NCBI GenBank assembly: GCA_023014485.1
Contig: JAJOZX010002576.1
Location: 570,858-634,857 of the forward strand
From: Bathynomus jamesi
Taxonomy: Eukaryota; Arthropoda; Malacostraca; Isopoda; Cirolanidae
DNA: 64,000 nucleotides
Reading direction: 5' to 3'
The notes beneath the pieces are model-generated. The model ran no database searches, was not told the DNA's origin, and worked only from the letters and a program-made list of their open reading frames with translations. Each line of letters begins with the position of its first letter. Position 1 is the stretch's first letter. Shown here one piece after another: positions 11,090 through 22,207 of the stretch. The position numbers were made by a program, and so were the translations under genes.

Positions 11090-11377
11090 ATCTTTATCAG
11101 CATTAATAACCCGAATTCCGAGAAAACTATTGCCACTATCATTTCACTATTTCCAGATTATTAACCGATATTTTTATGATTAACACAGTCTTTTTCCCTC
11201 GTTTCACCTCTTTCCATCCTCTTATTGTGCCCTCGAATCCTGTTCCCTCGAAAGGAATTAATTCCTCTTCTTCTTCCCTCATTGGAGGCATCAAACGACG
11301 CTTATTCAGAGGCAATCGAGAGGAAACCTAAATTATTATACCTTCTATTTCTTTCCATTTATTGAAAAAGAGAAACA

Positions 11378-11448
11378 ATAATAATAATAATGATGATGAT
11401 AATAATATTACTACTACTACTACTACTACTAGTAGTAGTAGTAGTAGT
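11378..11448. repeat. Compound trinucleotide repeat with inverted halves
   Basis: (AAT)n/(GAT)n is followed by (ACT)n and then (AGT)n. The last two are reverse complements of each other and form a perfect short palindrome. Confidence 0.93.
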
Positions 11449-12967
11449 TTGTCTAATCTTTGTGACGATCGAAAAGTGGGAAAGATTTCAGCTTTTGCAT
11501 CGAAGATTCAAATAAGAGATGAATGAATGAAGACTATTTATTAACCGGTGCTACCATGACACCGTTAATTACTCGAGGATTGCTTCGCATATTGAGAATT
11601 TCTATCAAATGTGAAGGCTTTCGAAATCGGTTATATGCTCTACACATCACAAAACTCAACTGTCATTTCTACTAAACATTTTTGGTATATGTTTATGATT
11701 ATGCGTCGTAGTTATAAAAAACGTTTAAATGAAATCCGAAAGGTTTTACTGACCGTAAATTCAAATACACTAAAATCCACTTTTAAAGTTATATAAAAAA
11801 TTTGGTTAATCCTGCGAATATGTGAATTTTTGGTGCGTGGAATATGGAAAAAGAAATTTAAAGGTGATGGTCGTTTGAGTATGAGAATATTGTGATGTTA
11901 AGGCTGTTGGCTCAATTGATTAACAAACCTCTCGAGAGACGTTTATTTGACAATAACTTCAAAAGAGAAGAAAATGCAAAAATGAATAAAAAATATTAAA
12001 AATTAAGATTTTTAAAAGCGAGATTAAAAAATAAAAATAAAAAGATTTTCCTATTATTAGTGAAGGATGGTTTATATCAGGTGACTTTGAATGATGGTGG
12101 AGTGATTGAATAAAGCTGAACTATACGTGAGCTATCCGTCCTTTTGTATAAGAAAAAAAAAATGGATCTGTAGATCCGCCTTTCAGAAGTGATAGAAAAA
12201 CGAGAAATATCTACGGGAAGTCATAAAACCCTAAACCTACACGTAATAACGCATACATGAAAATGTATTGGAGGACAAAAGAGGAGGAGGAGGCTATTTG
12301 GAACGAAATCAGGGGTTAAAAATAGATCCATTTAATGAATTTTAAGAGAAAATTGCATTAACAACACGGAAATACAAATAATTTCTCTTAAAAATGTGCA
12401 GTTTGATACATTGCGCTTTTAACACACTTACTAAACTTTAAAATATACTGAAGATTTGTTTCAAAATGACGCATTTATATTTAATAATAACTGCAACTAT
12501 TCTAAATCAACCATTTATCTACCTTTATCTACCTTTGGAACCATTCTTAAATAGAGATTTAAAAGTAAAATGGCAAAGATTTATGCATAAGAGATGATAT
12601 TATAAGAGATAGGAAGGTAAAGGTTCTCCACATCAAATAATAAAGCTTCATTCAACAATAAGATATCGAGTAATTTACAGTCTGCATCTCCTTTTCAAAT
12701 ATTATTGGCTCTTCTGTATGAAATCATTCTTAACCAATATAAATTACTCATAAATAAATATGATTTACCAACAGGGACTGGACTAATTATTCCGGCTTTC
12801 GCACTTTGTTCAAGGAAGTAATGAGAAAAATAAAAATTAGACACCAAAAGGTATGCGTAAATCCATCGCGAGTACAATGATATGTATTTTATTACTCCAG
12901 TTCTCTTTTATCAACTTATTTAAGTCCTCGTGTGAAAAATAACATTAACGGAAGATATATATATTTA
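11449..12967. other. No recognisable feature
   Basis: AT-rich sequence without supported genes, transposon ends or inverted repeats. Confidence 0.6.
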
Positions 12968-13075
12968 TATATATATATGCTGCAAACCCACAAGGAATCG
13001 TTTTTCTTTTTCCTTGTGGGTTTGCAGCATTTATTCATTTCACGTGTTTTATTGTGAAATTCATCCATATATATA
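12968..13075. mobile_element. Terminal piece of a Penelope-like or related element, hairpin
   Basis: A near-perfect hairpin (GCTGCAAACCCACAAGGA and its complement) is followed by TTCATTTCACGTG and GTGAAATTCATCC, then (TA)n. The second part recurs at 28.29-28.32 kb, just after a Penelope-like ORF, and in degenerate form at 25.74-25.78 and 58.58-58.61 kb. I therefore read it as an element end. Confidence 0.55.
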
Positions 13076-13084
13076 TATGTGTGT

Positions 13085-13330
13085 AAAGAACGACGCTTGT
13101 GTAGAAGAGCGTTCCGCACAAGATGAGGAGGGAGAACGAACAAATGAAAAATGAGGTACCACCCGGAAATCGAACACGGGATCATCCGATTGCCGGTCAG
13201 ATATGCTATCCACTACACCATGGACCTCGATCATCAATCATTTTTCATTTGTTCGTTCTCCCTCTTCATCTTGTGCGGAACGCTCTTCTACACAAGCGTC
13301 GTTCTTTACATTAATTATACTGTGTTGTTT
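13085..13330. mobile_element. SINE-1b palindromic copy
   Basis: A left arm on the minus strand (13085-13230) and a right arm on the plus strand (13232-13330) share AACGACGCTTGTGTAGAAG and CGTTCTCCCTC-type bodies in inverted orientation. Only the left arm keeps the tRNA-like head (13153-13228: A box TGGTGTAGTGG, B box GTTCGATTTCC). It is bounded by (TA)n. Confidence 0.8.
13153..13228 (-). ncRNA. tRNA-derived SINE head (SINE-1b)
   Basis: Minus-strand head with A box TGGTGTAGTGG, slightly altered B box GTTCGATTTCC and 3' end GGTACCTC. Not a functional tRNA. Confidence 0.75.
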
Positions 13331-13359
13331 GCAGTTAAAAAAAAAAATATATATATATA

Positions 13360-13581
13360 GGGTGAACCAAATGTAGGTGGACAGTAAATGATAACGTTTA
13401 TTTTGAGAATACATATTTAATTTTTTGTATACTATAATACAAAATAAAATTTAAATAAATTTAGTTATAATATTTAATATAATAAAACACAAACACCATA
13501 GTTATAATGAACACCATAGTTATAATATAATATAACACAAACCGTATTCAACCTACTGTCCACCTACTTTGGTTCACCGTG
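13360..13581. mobile_element. Mariner-type MITE in (TA)n
   Basis: Inverted ends GGGTGAACCAAATGTAGGTG and GGTGAACCAAAGTAGGTGG (right end read inward) lie in TA-rich flanks. The 220-bp interior has no coding capacity. Confidence 0.75.
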
Positions 13582-13617
<36 letters not shown>

Positions 13618-13652
13618 GTAAAGATTCGGTAGAACACATCCACCCAAACTAG

Positions 13653-13858
13653 TGACGAAAATAGGTTTTTCTGGTGTATTGCATGCTGTTTCAATTGAAT
13701 CTGACCTTCATTTTTGGCGCAAATGCACCGTTATGGAGATACTCCCCCCCCCCCCCCCCCCCAGGCTTTGAAGAAGAGGGAAATTGTGGGTTAAAAGGCC
13801 AGAATCAATTGAAACAGCATGAAATACTGTACACCAGAAAAACCTATTTTCGTCAGTA
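13653..13858. repeat. Palindrome with poly-C centre
   Basis: Arms of about 55 bp (13653-13707 and 13801-13858) share ACGAAAATAGGTTTTTCTGG and TGTTTCAATTGA in inverted orientation. The centre includes a 22-nt C run at 13741-13762. Confidence 0.8.
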
Positions 13859-13984
13859 ATATTCACGGGAAAGTAAACTAACCTAACCTGGTACTACTTA
13901 CCTTTCCGAGTCCCGACAATGACCCAACCTTACCTTTCCGGGTATAATCGCTTATGGCGTTGGATAACACAAAGGTTAATTGAA

Positions 13985-14110
13985 TGCCCGCTTAGGTCAA
14001 CTGTATGCCCTTGACAAGTGGTTAGGTTAGTCGTGATATTTTCGTTAAAACTAACGAAAATAACACAACTTAACCTAACCAATTGTCAAGGGCATACAGT
14101 TGACCTAACG
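13985..14110. repeat. Hairpin-core repeat, locus 1
   Basis: Inverted halves joined at ATTTTCGTTAAAACTAACG. The right half reads into AACTTAACCTAACCAATTG and TCAAGGGCATACAGTTGACC. The same core occurs at seven other places in the window (see findings). Confidence 0.85.
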
Positions 14111-14157
14111 GCATGGGTACCCCATAATGAGTTCGGGACCCGGAAATGTAGCAGTAC

Positions 14158-14240
14158 CCAGTGGCGGATCATTAAGGCAATTGAGGCTGAAGCCTCAGGC
14201 ACCCATGCTTGAGGGGGGGGGCAATCACTGAGTTTCGATA
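14158..14240 (+). mobile_element. hAT-type element end, truncated
   Basis: Starts with CAGTGGCGGATCATTAAGG and soon shows a G run, a common form of hAT/MITE terminus. No matching right end was identified. Confidence 0.45.
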
Positions 14241-14699
14241 ATATAATCCGAGATTTCGCAAACTTCTTTGATTAATATAACAGAATACACAACCTGACAA
14301 ATTCCCTGTTTTATTTTTGTTTTATAGGCCCTAAGTAAAGTTTGTTTAATACTGTTTTGTTTTAGCAAACGGCAAAATAAAGTGTTAAGGTTCTTTTAAG
14401 TAATAACTTCAAGACCAGCTGGACAGATTCCTGTGCAAAGTCCCTGATCAGCCATGCGTGGCTGGCTACGAGGGCAGGAAGAGATCAGACAGCAATTCCC
14501 TCCTTCGCCAAATCCCCCAAATGAGGCGGGATGCTGCAGAGGGGTCGACCGCAGGTCGATCCTAAACTGTCGTTTAAAATCACCTAAAGTAACCTAAAGT
14601 ATATAACGATTCCATAATTTTAAGCTTAAGTCAGAGTTGACAGCAACAAGTACGGTGACATTAGACAGTTAAATGCAAAAATATACTGTATACTGTATA

Positions 14700-14790
14700 C
14701 AGAAATATATAGAAATAATATATATAATATATTATATATATATATATATATATTATATAATATATATAATATATATATATATATATACAC
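14700..14790. repeat. (TA)n microsatellite
   Basis: Interrupted TA array. Confidence 0.95.
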
Positions 14791-14955
14791 TGTAGCTTCT
14801 TTTAATGTTATTTTGACGCGAGTCATCAAGAAGTAATGGACTCACAACGAAAGCAATTATGAATAATCAGAAAATTCTTCTTAAATCCTAAAAACTGTAA
14901 GACCAAAGGAAATAATTTTGATGGTAACTCAAATGAGCATTACGAATGGTTGTGT

Positions 14956-15125
14956 TTTGGGGACTGCTGAATCTCGCTCGCAATAGCAAAGGTCAAATGA
15001 CGGTGGTGTTCTACAGCTTTACGCGAGATTCGAACCACGGGGTCGCTACATCATTTGGAAACAGAGGAAGGTCGCCTAATTGAGCTACTACCCAGACCCA
15101 ATATCGCTTAACGTCGCTGATTGAC
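14956..15125 (-). mobile_element. SINE-3: 5S rRNA-derived SINE, diverged copy
   Basis: On the minus strand, ATCAGCGACGTTAAGCGATA and TTGGGTCTGGGTAG match the A-box/intermediate region of 5S rRNA. The body then has GTTCGAATCTCGCG and GTCATTTGACC as in the better copies at 18.13 and 43.43 kb. The C-box segment is degraded. Confidence 0.7.
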
Positions 15126-15202
15126 GAAGTGTTGCGACTTTGGCCACGGACTTATTATACCCATTTCGTTGACAAAACCAAACAACCGACACTCTTAAAA
15201 AA

Positions 15203-15283
15203 CTAACCTAACCTAACTTAGCCTAACCTCACTTAACCTAACTCAACCTATGCTAACCAAACTTAACCTAACTTACTCTAATA
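15203..15283. repeat. Degenerate (CCTAA)n tract
   Basis: Mixed CCTAA, CCTCA and CTTAA units. A short inverted counterpart (GGTTAGGTTAAA) lies at 15756-15770. Confidence 0.75.
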
Positions 15284-15462
15284 TGAAATCTATCAAATGT
15301 CGTAATCCAGCAAAAAATCACTACATGTAAAAAAAAATCTTTCATCAAACGAAATCAAAGAATTTCATCAAAGCCTCAGTTTGTTCATCAATCATATAAA
15401 AACAATTAAAAAGTTTAAAAATAATACTATTTCATGCCATGATTCCCTCACATTTTGTAGTA

Positions 15463-15515
15463 CTGATGATGGCTGTAAAACGGTTACTGAAAAGTCATTT
15501 TGACAAGTTTACTCG
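15463..15515 (+). ncRNA. Hammerhead-like motif, degenerate
   Basis: CTGATGATGGCTG ... CGGTTACTGAAAAGTC contains the CUGANGA and GAAA blocks of hammerhead ribozymes with a possible GU-rich stem II between them. Penelope-like elements are known to carry such motifs. No such ORF is adjacent here, so this is tentative. Confidence 0.35.
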
Positions 15516-15615
15516 TATGCAATTCGATTAAAGACTTCAAAACAAACTTTTACCTTGTTTCGTCCTCATTATTTTGGACTTGAAAAATGTTTCCTAAGCA
15601 ACAAACAACTTTGTG

Positions 15616-15619
<4 letters not shown>

Positions 15620-15653
<34 letters not shown>

Positions 15654-15667
15654 CTCTGTCTATCTTC
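15620..15667. repeat. (CTAT)n microsatellite
   Basis: About nine CTAT units followed by variants. Confidence 0.95.
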
Positions 15668-16178
15668 TATCTGTCTAATTTTTGGGATTACGACATATGA
15701 TTGCCTTGCCATTCTATCAACAAGTATATTGTGGATTAGATTAAGTCAGGTTAACATAGGCTAGGTTAGGTTAAATTTTTAGCGTATCGATATTATGGTC
15801 CTGTCAATCCGATGCGTATAGGTTCGAAATTTCAACAAAACATTCTAAAACTGAACGAAAATGTTATAGAGGTTCAAAAGGTATAGTTGTGGAAAGAAGT
15901 TAACCGAAAAAATAAAATCTATGGAAAAATACTGAATTTTTAAAAATATATATAAAAAAAATTTATTTGTTAATTAAAAAAATTATCTTATACCAATGGG
16001 CAAAGAGGCTTTTTTTTTGGATGGATGATTAGATGCCGCATACACAGTCACCTCAGCTTCAGTTGGTTAATTATTTTGATTTACTGTCAGATTATGAGCC
16101 TGTTGCTGAATATTAAAATGTTCGGTATTTTCTCCATAATAAATGCAAAAAACTTCACTTTTTTCTACGTGAAGGTTA

Positions 16179-16588
16179 AAATATGAAAATAAAAACCCAT
16201 TCTAATAGACAGAGTTTATTTCAACAACAGTTTCGATGCCCACTGGCACCCTCTTCGGGTGGATACAGAAAAACGAATGAACCAAAATAAGAGGGAAAAA
16301 CAGTCCAGGGACCGATCGTTAAGAAATTCGCACCTAGGTTAGATCCCATTCTCCCGACACCAGAATGGCATTTTCATTAAAGGGACCCGCTTAGAAGTAC
16401 ATTCGCACAAATTTAAAACTATCTTCCTGTTCTAAACATACAGATTCTATTATTTTTTTTACATAATTATTACATAATTTTGGTTCATTCGTTTTTCTGT
16501 ATCCACCCGAGGAGGATGCCAGTGGGCATCGAAACTGTTGTGGAAATAAACTCTGTCTATTAGAGTGGGTTTTTATTTTCATATTTTC
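16179..16588. mobile_element. Palindromic element with hammerhead-like arms
   Basis: Arms 16179-16290 and 16477-16588 are inverted copies sharing GGTTCATTCGTTTTTCTGTA and ACTCTGTCTATTAGA. Each arm carries a stem (GGTGCC ... GGCATC, with variants) followed by GAAACTGTTGT, like stem II and the GAAA block of a hammerhead. The first block is CCGAAGA or CCGAGGA rather than CTGANGA, so activity is doubtful. The centre (16291-16476) holds unrelated sequence. Confidence 0.7.
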
Positions 16589-17008
16589 TCCATAAATTAT
16601 ATTTATTCGGCGAACTTGTTTCCACAACTTTATACACGCGTAGACACGAAGTTAATGAAACTTTGAAGAATAACTAAATATTAGAGAAGTTAATTAAAGA
16701 TCAGAATAACTATGAAATCTCTGAATGATAATCCCATAATTTCTAGAACTGAGGATGTTATGATGGTCTAATTTGCCTCTCATTATGTCCCAGTATTAGA
16801 AGGAAAATTCAATTGCTTTGGAGCAAATAATTAAAAACTCATCTTGTTTTTCTTCCCTGCAAGTAAACGAATAAAAGACTTAGTAACGAAGGCCGTAAAG
16901 GTTATGTTAAAAAGAATATTTACCCAAGTTATACCTGCGTTATTTAACTGTTGATGTAATTGTATTTTGTATTTTTTAATTATCTATTATATATAAGTAG
17001 TCGTAATC

Positions 17009-17010
17009 GC

Positions 17011-17043
<33 letters not shown>
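17009..17043. repeat. (AGT)n microsatellite
   Basis: About eleven AGT units. Confidence 0.95.
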
Positions 17044-17044
<1 letters not shown>

Positions 17045-17551
17045 TCCAAATGAGGGCTACACATCCTCGAACGTAGATTATTACTGCTCGAACCGAATTA
17101 TTACTGCTTAATATTAATATCTTCTTTGTTGGCACCGAGTTCAGAATTTTTCTACATCGGTATAATGATGCCTTTTAAACAGCGTACATATTCATATACT
17201 CAAACTATAATTTTTGCGATCCAATCGAAGAACGAAACAAGCTCTCTTAATCTTACAGTTTTACCGTCGTTATGGTCGTTATCGGTGTCGTCGCCTTCCT
17301 CGTAATTAAACACTTACAAAAACACCAATTTTTTTTTTTTTTTAAATGAAAAATCGAAGAAGACCCTTTGGTCGGTTCACAGATTCCATTTATCTTCTTT
17401 TTTTTTTATCCTTATCTTTAAGAAGACCTTCCTGTAATTGATGATAAAGACGATGTAATCATAAATAAATTATTATCAGTATGGTAAAATAACTACTAAA
17501 TTCATTTAATCTGATTCAAACCGTTGTCAAAGTATTGAGTTGAGTCTCTAT

Positions 17552-17824
17552 ATATGTTACAGGAAATCTGTGTAATTAGGGATTTCATGAAATTTCTAAA
17601 ATGTTCAGTGATTTCATGTGAGATTAAGTCGTGATATTTTCGTTAGTTTTAATGAAAATATCACGACTTAACCTAACCATTCGTCAAGGGCGTACAGTTT
17701 ACCTAACCTGGCATTCAGTAATTTTCCCCTTAGGTTTGACGAAACTATCACGACTTAACCTTACATGAAATCCCTGAACATTTTAGGGATTTTATGAAAT
17801 CCCTAGATACACAGATTCCCTGTA

Positions 17825-17830
<6 letters not shown>
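17552..17830. mobile_element. Palindromic element containing the hairpin core, locus 2
   Basis: Outer arms TGTTACAGGAAATCTGTGTA and its diverged complement near 17805-17826 enclose ATTTCATG-rich arms. Inside lies the core hairpin ATTTTCGTTAGTTTTAATGA at 17637-17656, then CACGACTTAACCTAACC. TA-rich sequence flanks both sides. Confidence 0.8.
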
Positions 17831-17863
<33 letters not shown>

Positions 17864-18129
17864 TTATTTTTGCAGACATGTAACGACCTCTTTTTATTTG
17901 ATTCTGTACATAGAATTCAGATAATTTCAAGAATACGTTGGAGATATAGAATAATTTTTTTTTATTTAGACTACATAAATAGAATTTAGTGATTTTAATG
18001 GTGATTTCGTGAGTCTGGCAAGTGAAGAGTTTGTAACTGTATTTTCGCAGTATTTTCGCAGTATTTTCAAGGATACCCGTTTCCTTTTCGGATTATGTCG
18101 TGGGCATTGTCGCAACACCGTTTCCCGTT

Positions 18130-18300
18130 CATCAGCGAAGTTAAATGACATTGGGTCTAGGAAGTAATTGGATGGGAGACGGTCCTCCGCGTCCAGATGA
18201 TGTAGTGACCCGTGGTTCGGATCCCACGTAAAGCTGTAGGTCCCCCTCCGTCATATGACCTTTGCTGTTACGAAGAACGTAAAACAACAACAAAAAACAA
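18130..18300 (+). mobile_element. SINE-3: 5S rRNA-derived SINE
   Basis: The head resembles the 3' two-thirds of 5S rRNA. AGCGAAGTTAAATGACATTG corresponds to the A-box region, GGGTCTAGGAAGTAATTGGA to the intermediate element, and GGATGGGAGACGG to the C-box region (usual form GGATGGGTGACC). It is followed by a conserved body with GTGGTTCGGATCCCACGTAA, AGCTGTAGGTCC and CCGTCATATGACC, then a CAA-rich A-tail. Four longer copies and two fragments occur in this window. The GTTCGGATCCCACG portion also resembles a tRNA B box, so the head may be a composite. Confidence 0.82.
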
Positions 18301-18507
18301 ACATATTTGTTCTTTTTCTATAATATCTAAAACTTACTGGAGACTATATCGACTAATTGGCAGAACCTCTCATTTTGTATATTAGAATACTCTTCTTCCT
18401 TCATTACACTTCTTTTGCAAAATAAAGTCTCAAGAAGTCGTCTTCCTGTATCACACTTTGCAAAGTTTGTTCAGAAACGGCTCACCATTTTTTTAAGAAT
18501 TTAGTTA

Positions 18508-18510
<3 letters not shown>

Positions 18511-18542
<32 letters not shown>
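18511..18542. repeat. (CA)n microsatellite
   Basis: Perfect CA run. Confidence 0.95.
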
Positions 18543-18545
<3 letters not shown>

Positions 18546-18669
18546 ATCGAAGTAACTACAATACTTACAATACCCTATTTCTCACATCGGGCCGTGCTCA
18601 ACGGTTTAAAAGACTGCATATACTTCCTCAGTGCCTGCAGATATATATATATATATATATATACATTTT

Positions 18670-18995
18670 TAACTGCAAACAACACACAGTATAATTAATG
18701 TAAAGAACGACGCTTGTGTAGAAGAACGTTTTGCACAAGATGAGGAGGGAGAACGAACAAATGAAAAATGAGGTAACCACCTGGGAATCAAACCCGGGCC
18801 CTCAGGGCATTGGTTTCTGCTCGTATGTAGGAGAATTACGACTTCTGATTAATCGAGGCCCATGGTGTAGTGGATAGCATATCTGACCGGCAATCGGAAG
18901 ATCCCGGGTTCGATTCCAGGTGGTTACCTCATTTTTCATTTGTTCGTTCTCCCTCCTCATCTTGTGCGGAACGTTCTTCTACACAAGCGTCGTTC
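18670..18995. mobile_element. SINE-1b palindromic copy
   Basis: A truncated minus arm (18670-18800) and a full plus arm (18801-18995) share AACGACGCTTGTGTAGAAG and ACAAGATGAGGAGGGAGAAC in inverted orientation. The plus arm has the tRNA-like head (18854-18930). (TA)n bounds both sides. Confidence 0.82.
18854..18930 (+). ncRNA. tRNA-derived SINE head (SINE-1b)
   Basis: A box TGGTGTAGTGG and B box GGTTCGATTCC are intact. The 5' end GAGGCCCA and 3' end GGTTACCTC pair partly, as in a tRNA acceptor stem. Confidence 0.82.
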
Positions 18996-19084
18996 TTTAC
19001 ATATATATACAGTATATATATATATATATATATATACGAACTGTAAGAACAGCCTCGAATAATTTACTTGTTTCATAAGTACTT

Positions 19085-19231
19085 TGGGAGCACCTTTTTG
19101 GATCACCCTGTATGCGACAGAGAACCATTTTCTTTTAAAAAAAATTAGATACACAGGGTGATCTACAAAAGGTGTTCTGAAAAATAATTTTCAATAAATA
19201 AATTTTTGGAACATCTTTTTGGATTACCCTG
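19085..19231. mobile_element. Mariner-type MITE plus an adjacent solo end
   Basis: CAGGGTGATCTACAAAAGGT (19154) and an inverted end at 19208-19231 bound a 78-bp MITE. Immediately upstream a second end (CACCTTTTTGGATCACCCTG, 19091-19110) of the same family stands alone. Confidence 0.65.
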
Positions 19232-19240
19232 TATACTGTA

Positions 19241-20839
19241 GGCTCCGTTTTTACTATAGAAGATGTAACAAATATCCCTACGGTCACGGACATAATACCG
19301 TTTGATAATGGTAATATTTTGGATAATATAGTGGTTAGTGAAGGGGAGGTAACGCGCTATATTGATAAAATGAAAATGCGTAAATCACCGGGGCCGGATT
19401 CCATATATCCCATACAACTAAAAGAATTAAAAGATAGCATTGTTGTGCCGCTAACAAAGATTTTTAATGCGTCTATTTCTGAGGTGCGTACCAGATAATT
19501 TCAAGTTAGCAAACGTAACACCTATCTTTAAGAAAGGCGATAAAGGTGCGGCGGGAAATTATAGGCCAATCAGTTTCACGTCTGTTGTAGGTAAGCTACT
19601 GGAATCAATAATTAGGGATCGTATAGTCGAACACTTAGAAGTGCATAAGCTAGTTAGAAATAGGCAGCACGGATTTAGGCGAAACAAATCTTGCTTAACT
19701 AATCTTTTAGAATTTTTCCAAAGCGTGGTTGACGTTTACGATAGACATCGGGCGGTTGATGTAGTGTATTTAGATTTTCAAAAAGCGTTTGACACTGTGC
19801 CGCACAAAAGACTCATTGAAAAAACTAAGGCTCATGGAATCAGGGGTGTAGTAATAAATTGGCTAGAAGAGTGGTTGCGAGGCATGAAACAGAGGATGGT
19901 CGTTGATGGAGCGGAATCGTGTTGGGCTAATGTAGCGAGTGGCATTCCTCAGGGTTCTGTATTGGGCCCCTTGCTTTTTCTTATATATATTAACGATTTA
20001 GATGTCGGCCTAGTCAGTACAGTTTCAAAGTTTGCGGATGACACGAAGCTGGGTGGTAGAGCGATTAATGACGAAGATAGAGGTAAAATTCAGGAAGATC
20101 TGAATAAAATCGTTGATTGGTCAGTCACATGGCAAATGAGATTTAACGTTGATAAGTGAAAAATTTTGCATATAGGTTCGCGTAACGGTAATTTTGCGTA
20201 TAGTATGTCAGGGAAAGATTTAACAAGCGTAGAGCAGGAAAAAGATTTAGAAGTTATAGTCACTGGTGATTTAAAAGTAGCGAAACAAAGTACAGCAGCG
20301 GTCAATAAGGCGAACAAAGTGTTAGGTTTTATAGCTCGAAATTTTGAGTACAAATCGCACGATATTATAGTTCCACTTTATAAATCATTAGTTAGACCCC
20401 ATTTGGAGTACGCGATCCAATTTTGGAATCCGCATATGCGCAAAGATATAGACAAAATCGAAAGAGTTCAAAGACGAGCAACTAAGATGATTCCGTCGCT
20501 TAGGTCAAAGTCGTACGAGGATAGGCTTAAGGAGTTAAAATTGACAACACTCGAGACTAGGAGGTTAAGGGGTGATCTAATCCAGGTTTTCAAAATTATG
20601 AATGGGTTCGATAACGTAGATAGAGATAGCTTTTTCGAAATATCTCAATATAATAGGACTAGAAATAACGGGTGTAAGTTGACAAGTAGAAGGTTCGAGA
20701 CAGCAGTTGCGAAAAACTTTTTTACGCATAGAATAGTAAAAGGTGGAATAGTTTGCCGGTAGAAGTAATTAGTAGCACGTCTATAAACATGTTTAAAAAT
20801 CGATTAGACGCATATGTTGATAGAAAGGGTATAGTTTAA
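19241..20839 (+). pseudogene. LINE (CR1/jockey-like) reverse transcriptase, nearly intact
   Basis: This is the best preserved coding region in the window. It starts with an upstream linker (MRKSPGPDSIYPIQLKEL, around 19380-19430). A one-base shift near 19480 then leads to a reverse transcriptase with ANVTPIFKKGD, NYRPISFTSVVGKLLESI, VYLDFQKAFDTVPH, GIPQGSVLGPLLFLIYINDL and the catalytic box FADDTKLGG. A stop at 20157-20159 replaces a Cys (NVDK*). The frame then continues through SLVRPHLEYAIQFWNPH and RVQRRATKMI. A last frameshift near 20740 precedes the terminal WNSLP-type segment, ending at 20839. Three lesions suggest a fairly recent insertion. The endonuclease half is missing (5' truncated at about 19.24 kb). 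Confidence 0.93.
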
Positions 20840-21661
20840 GGTAGTAAAATTAAGGCTTTCTGGGGTAGATCCCACAGCTCAACACAAGTGTTGTGGGATA
20901 TAGGGAGGCAGCGTCTTGGTTTAGGGGATACTCTCTGTCCTTACACACCCCATTTAAAGAGATTCCTCTGCCGAGCGGTGGCCCCCATAGTACTGTGAGG
21001 TATTGAAAAACTCATGATCTTCACTTGCCCCACAAACACCTTTAAATGGGAGACCCAAAATGGGTGCACACACACATTTCTACATTACTGTAGTCTTTAC
21101 AGCCACACCTACACTTTTCCTCGTAAGTGTATATATTGTAATGTATATGGTTGTAAATTTTGACTTGGTCCGCAATCGATATGGACCGTGACTTGATGGA
21201 TACCGTAATGAAATTGACTGGATTCTTTGGATCTGATATATTTGCATGTCGGTTATAAATAGATATAGAGTGTAACATATTTGTGGATAGTAGTCTATTA
21301 TGACTTGATCCTCTGGATCCAGAGATTCTATCTTTAGTTTTAAATCGATAATTAATTAGTTTTAAATTGATAATTATTTAGTTTCGTAAAAATTGGTCGT
21401 TGCCAATTTACCGGCAGTTTTTACATAAATTTCTTATGTTCTTGTGGTTCGGAACCCACGTAAAATTGTAGGTCCCCTCCGTCACCACGGAGGACATACA
21501 CAATACACGATTACGAACACAGTTAGGTAGACCAGCCATGAGTGGATCCTAGGGTCTTTGTTGGTCTGAAACATTATAACATTATAACATTACCTGTCTC
21601 TTCCCATCTCGATGTTCATTGGATTTCCTTTAGTTTAATGAGACTGGAAATGTTCTAGATC
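20840..21661. other. Probable LINE 3' flank, otherwise unassigned
   Basis: Noncoding sequence after the LINE stop. A hairpin-capable stretch (ATCCCACA ... TGTGGGAT, 20868-20900) and the SINE-3 fragment at 21430-21495 are the only notable items. Confidence 0.45.
21430..21495 (+). mobile_element. SINE-3 fragment
   Basis: GTGGTTCGGAACCCACGTAA and TAGGTCCCCTCCGTCACC match the body of the 5S-derived SINE; the 5S head is absent. Confidence 0.7.
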
Positions 21662-21875
21662 AGGGGTGTCCAACCTTTTTTCATGAAGGGCCATATTTCA
21701 GTTAATGACCCACACCGAGGGTCAGTGTGCAAATTTTAGATAAATTTAATTTCAAAAGAACTTATTTTATTGAAATAAAATATGACATTAGATAGTGAAT
21801 TTTCAGTATCGGCCAGCCGGGCCTGATACAAATATTTGGCGGGCCGGATTCTGGCCCGCAAATGGAAGAAAATGG
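21662..21875 (+). mobile_element. hAT-like element end, truncated
   Basis: CAGGGGTGTCCAACCTTTTT at the start, and GGGCCGGATTCTGGCCCGC further in, are typical of hAT (Charlie-like) MITEs. The right terminus was not found. Confidence 0.55.
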
Positions 21876-21975
21876 AGATATTTTTTTAAATAGTTAACGA
21901 TCATTTTTTGATAAATGAAAAAATACTAATTATTAATTTTTGGGTCCTTTTAGTATACTTCTTTCCGCAACTGAA

Positions 21976-22207
21976 CAGAGGGTCGACAAAAGTAAATAGA
22001 CACTTTGGTTTTTTCCATAGTTTTTTTATTTTATAATAAAAGTCAATGAATAATGACAGATTCATTGAATCAATATATTTAGAATCGTGTTGCTTTGCCC
22101 ACTTTGCATTATGTAAAACTGACACACGTTCTGGTATTCCATTGACGAGCTTTGCATTTTCGTGAGGACAATCATCGTGGTGTCTATTTACTTTTGTCAA
22201 CTCACTG
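21976..22207 (-). mobile_element. Tc1-like relic, copy 1
   Basis: The inverted ends contain GTCGACAAAAGTAAATAGAC and GTTGACAAAAGTAAATAGAC (right end read inward). A minus-strand frame reads ENAKLVNGIPERVSV, like the extreme C-terminus of Tc1 transposases. A second copy lies at 25922-26156. No TA duplication is visible. Confidence 0.65.

Noticed and set aside
15620..15764. Coding frame with LSIYLSIYLS repeats
   Set aside because: Translation of the (CTAT)n microsatellite.
18134..18195. Functional 5S rRNA gene
   Set aside because: Only the 3' two-thirds is similar and the C-box is altered; copies share a SINE body and A-tail.
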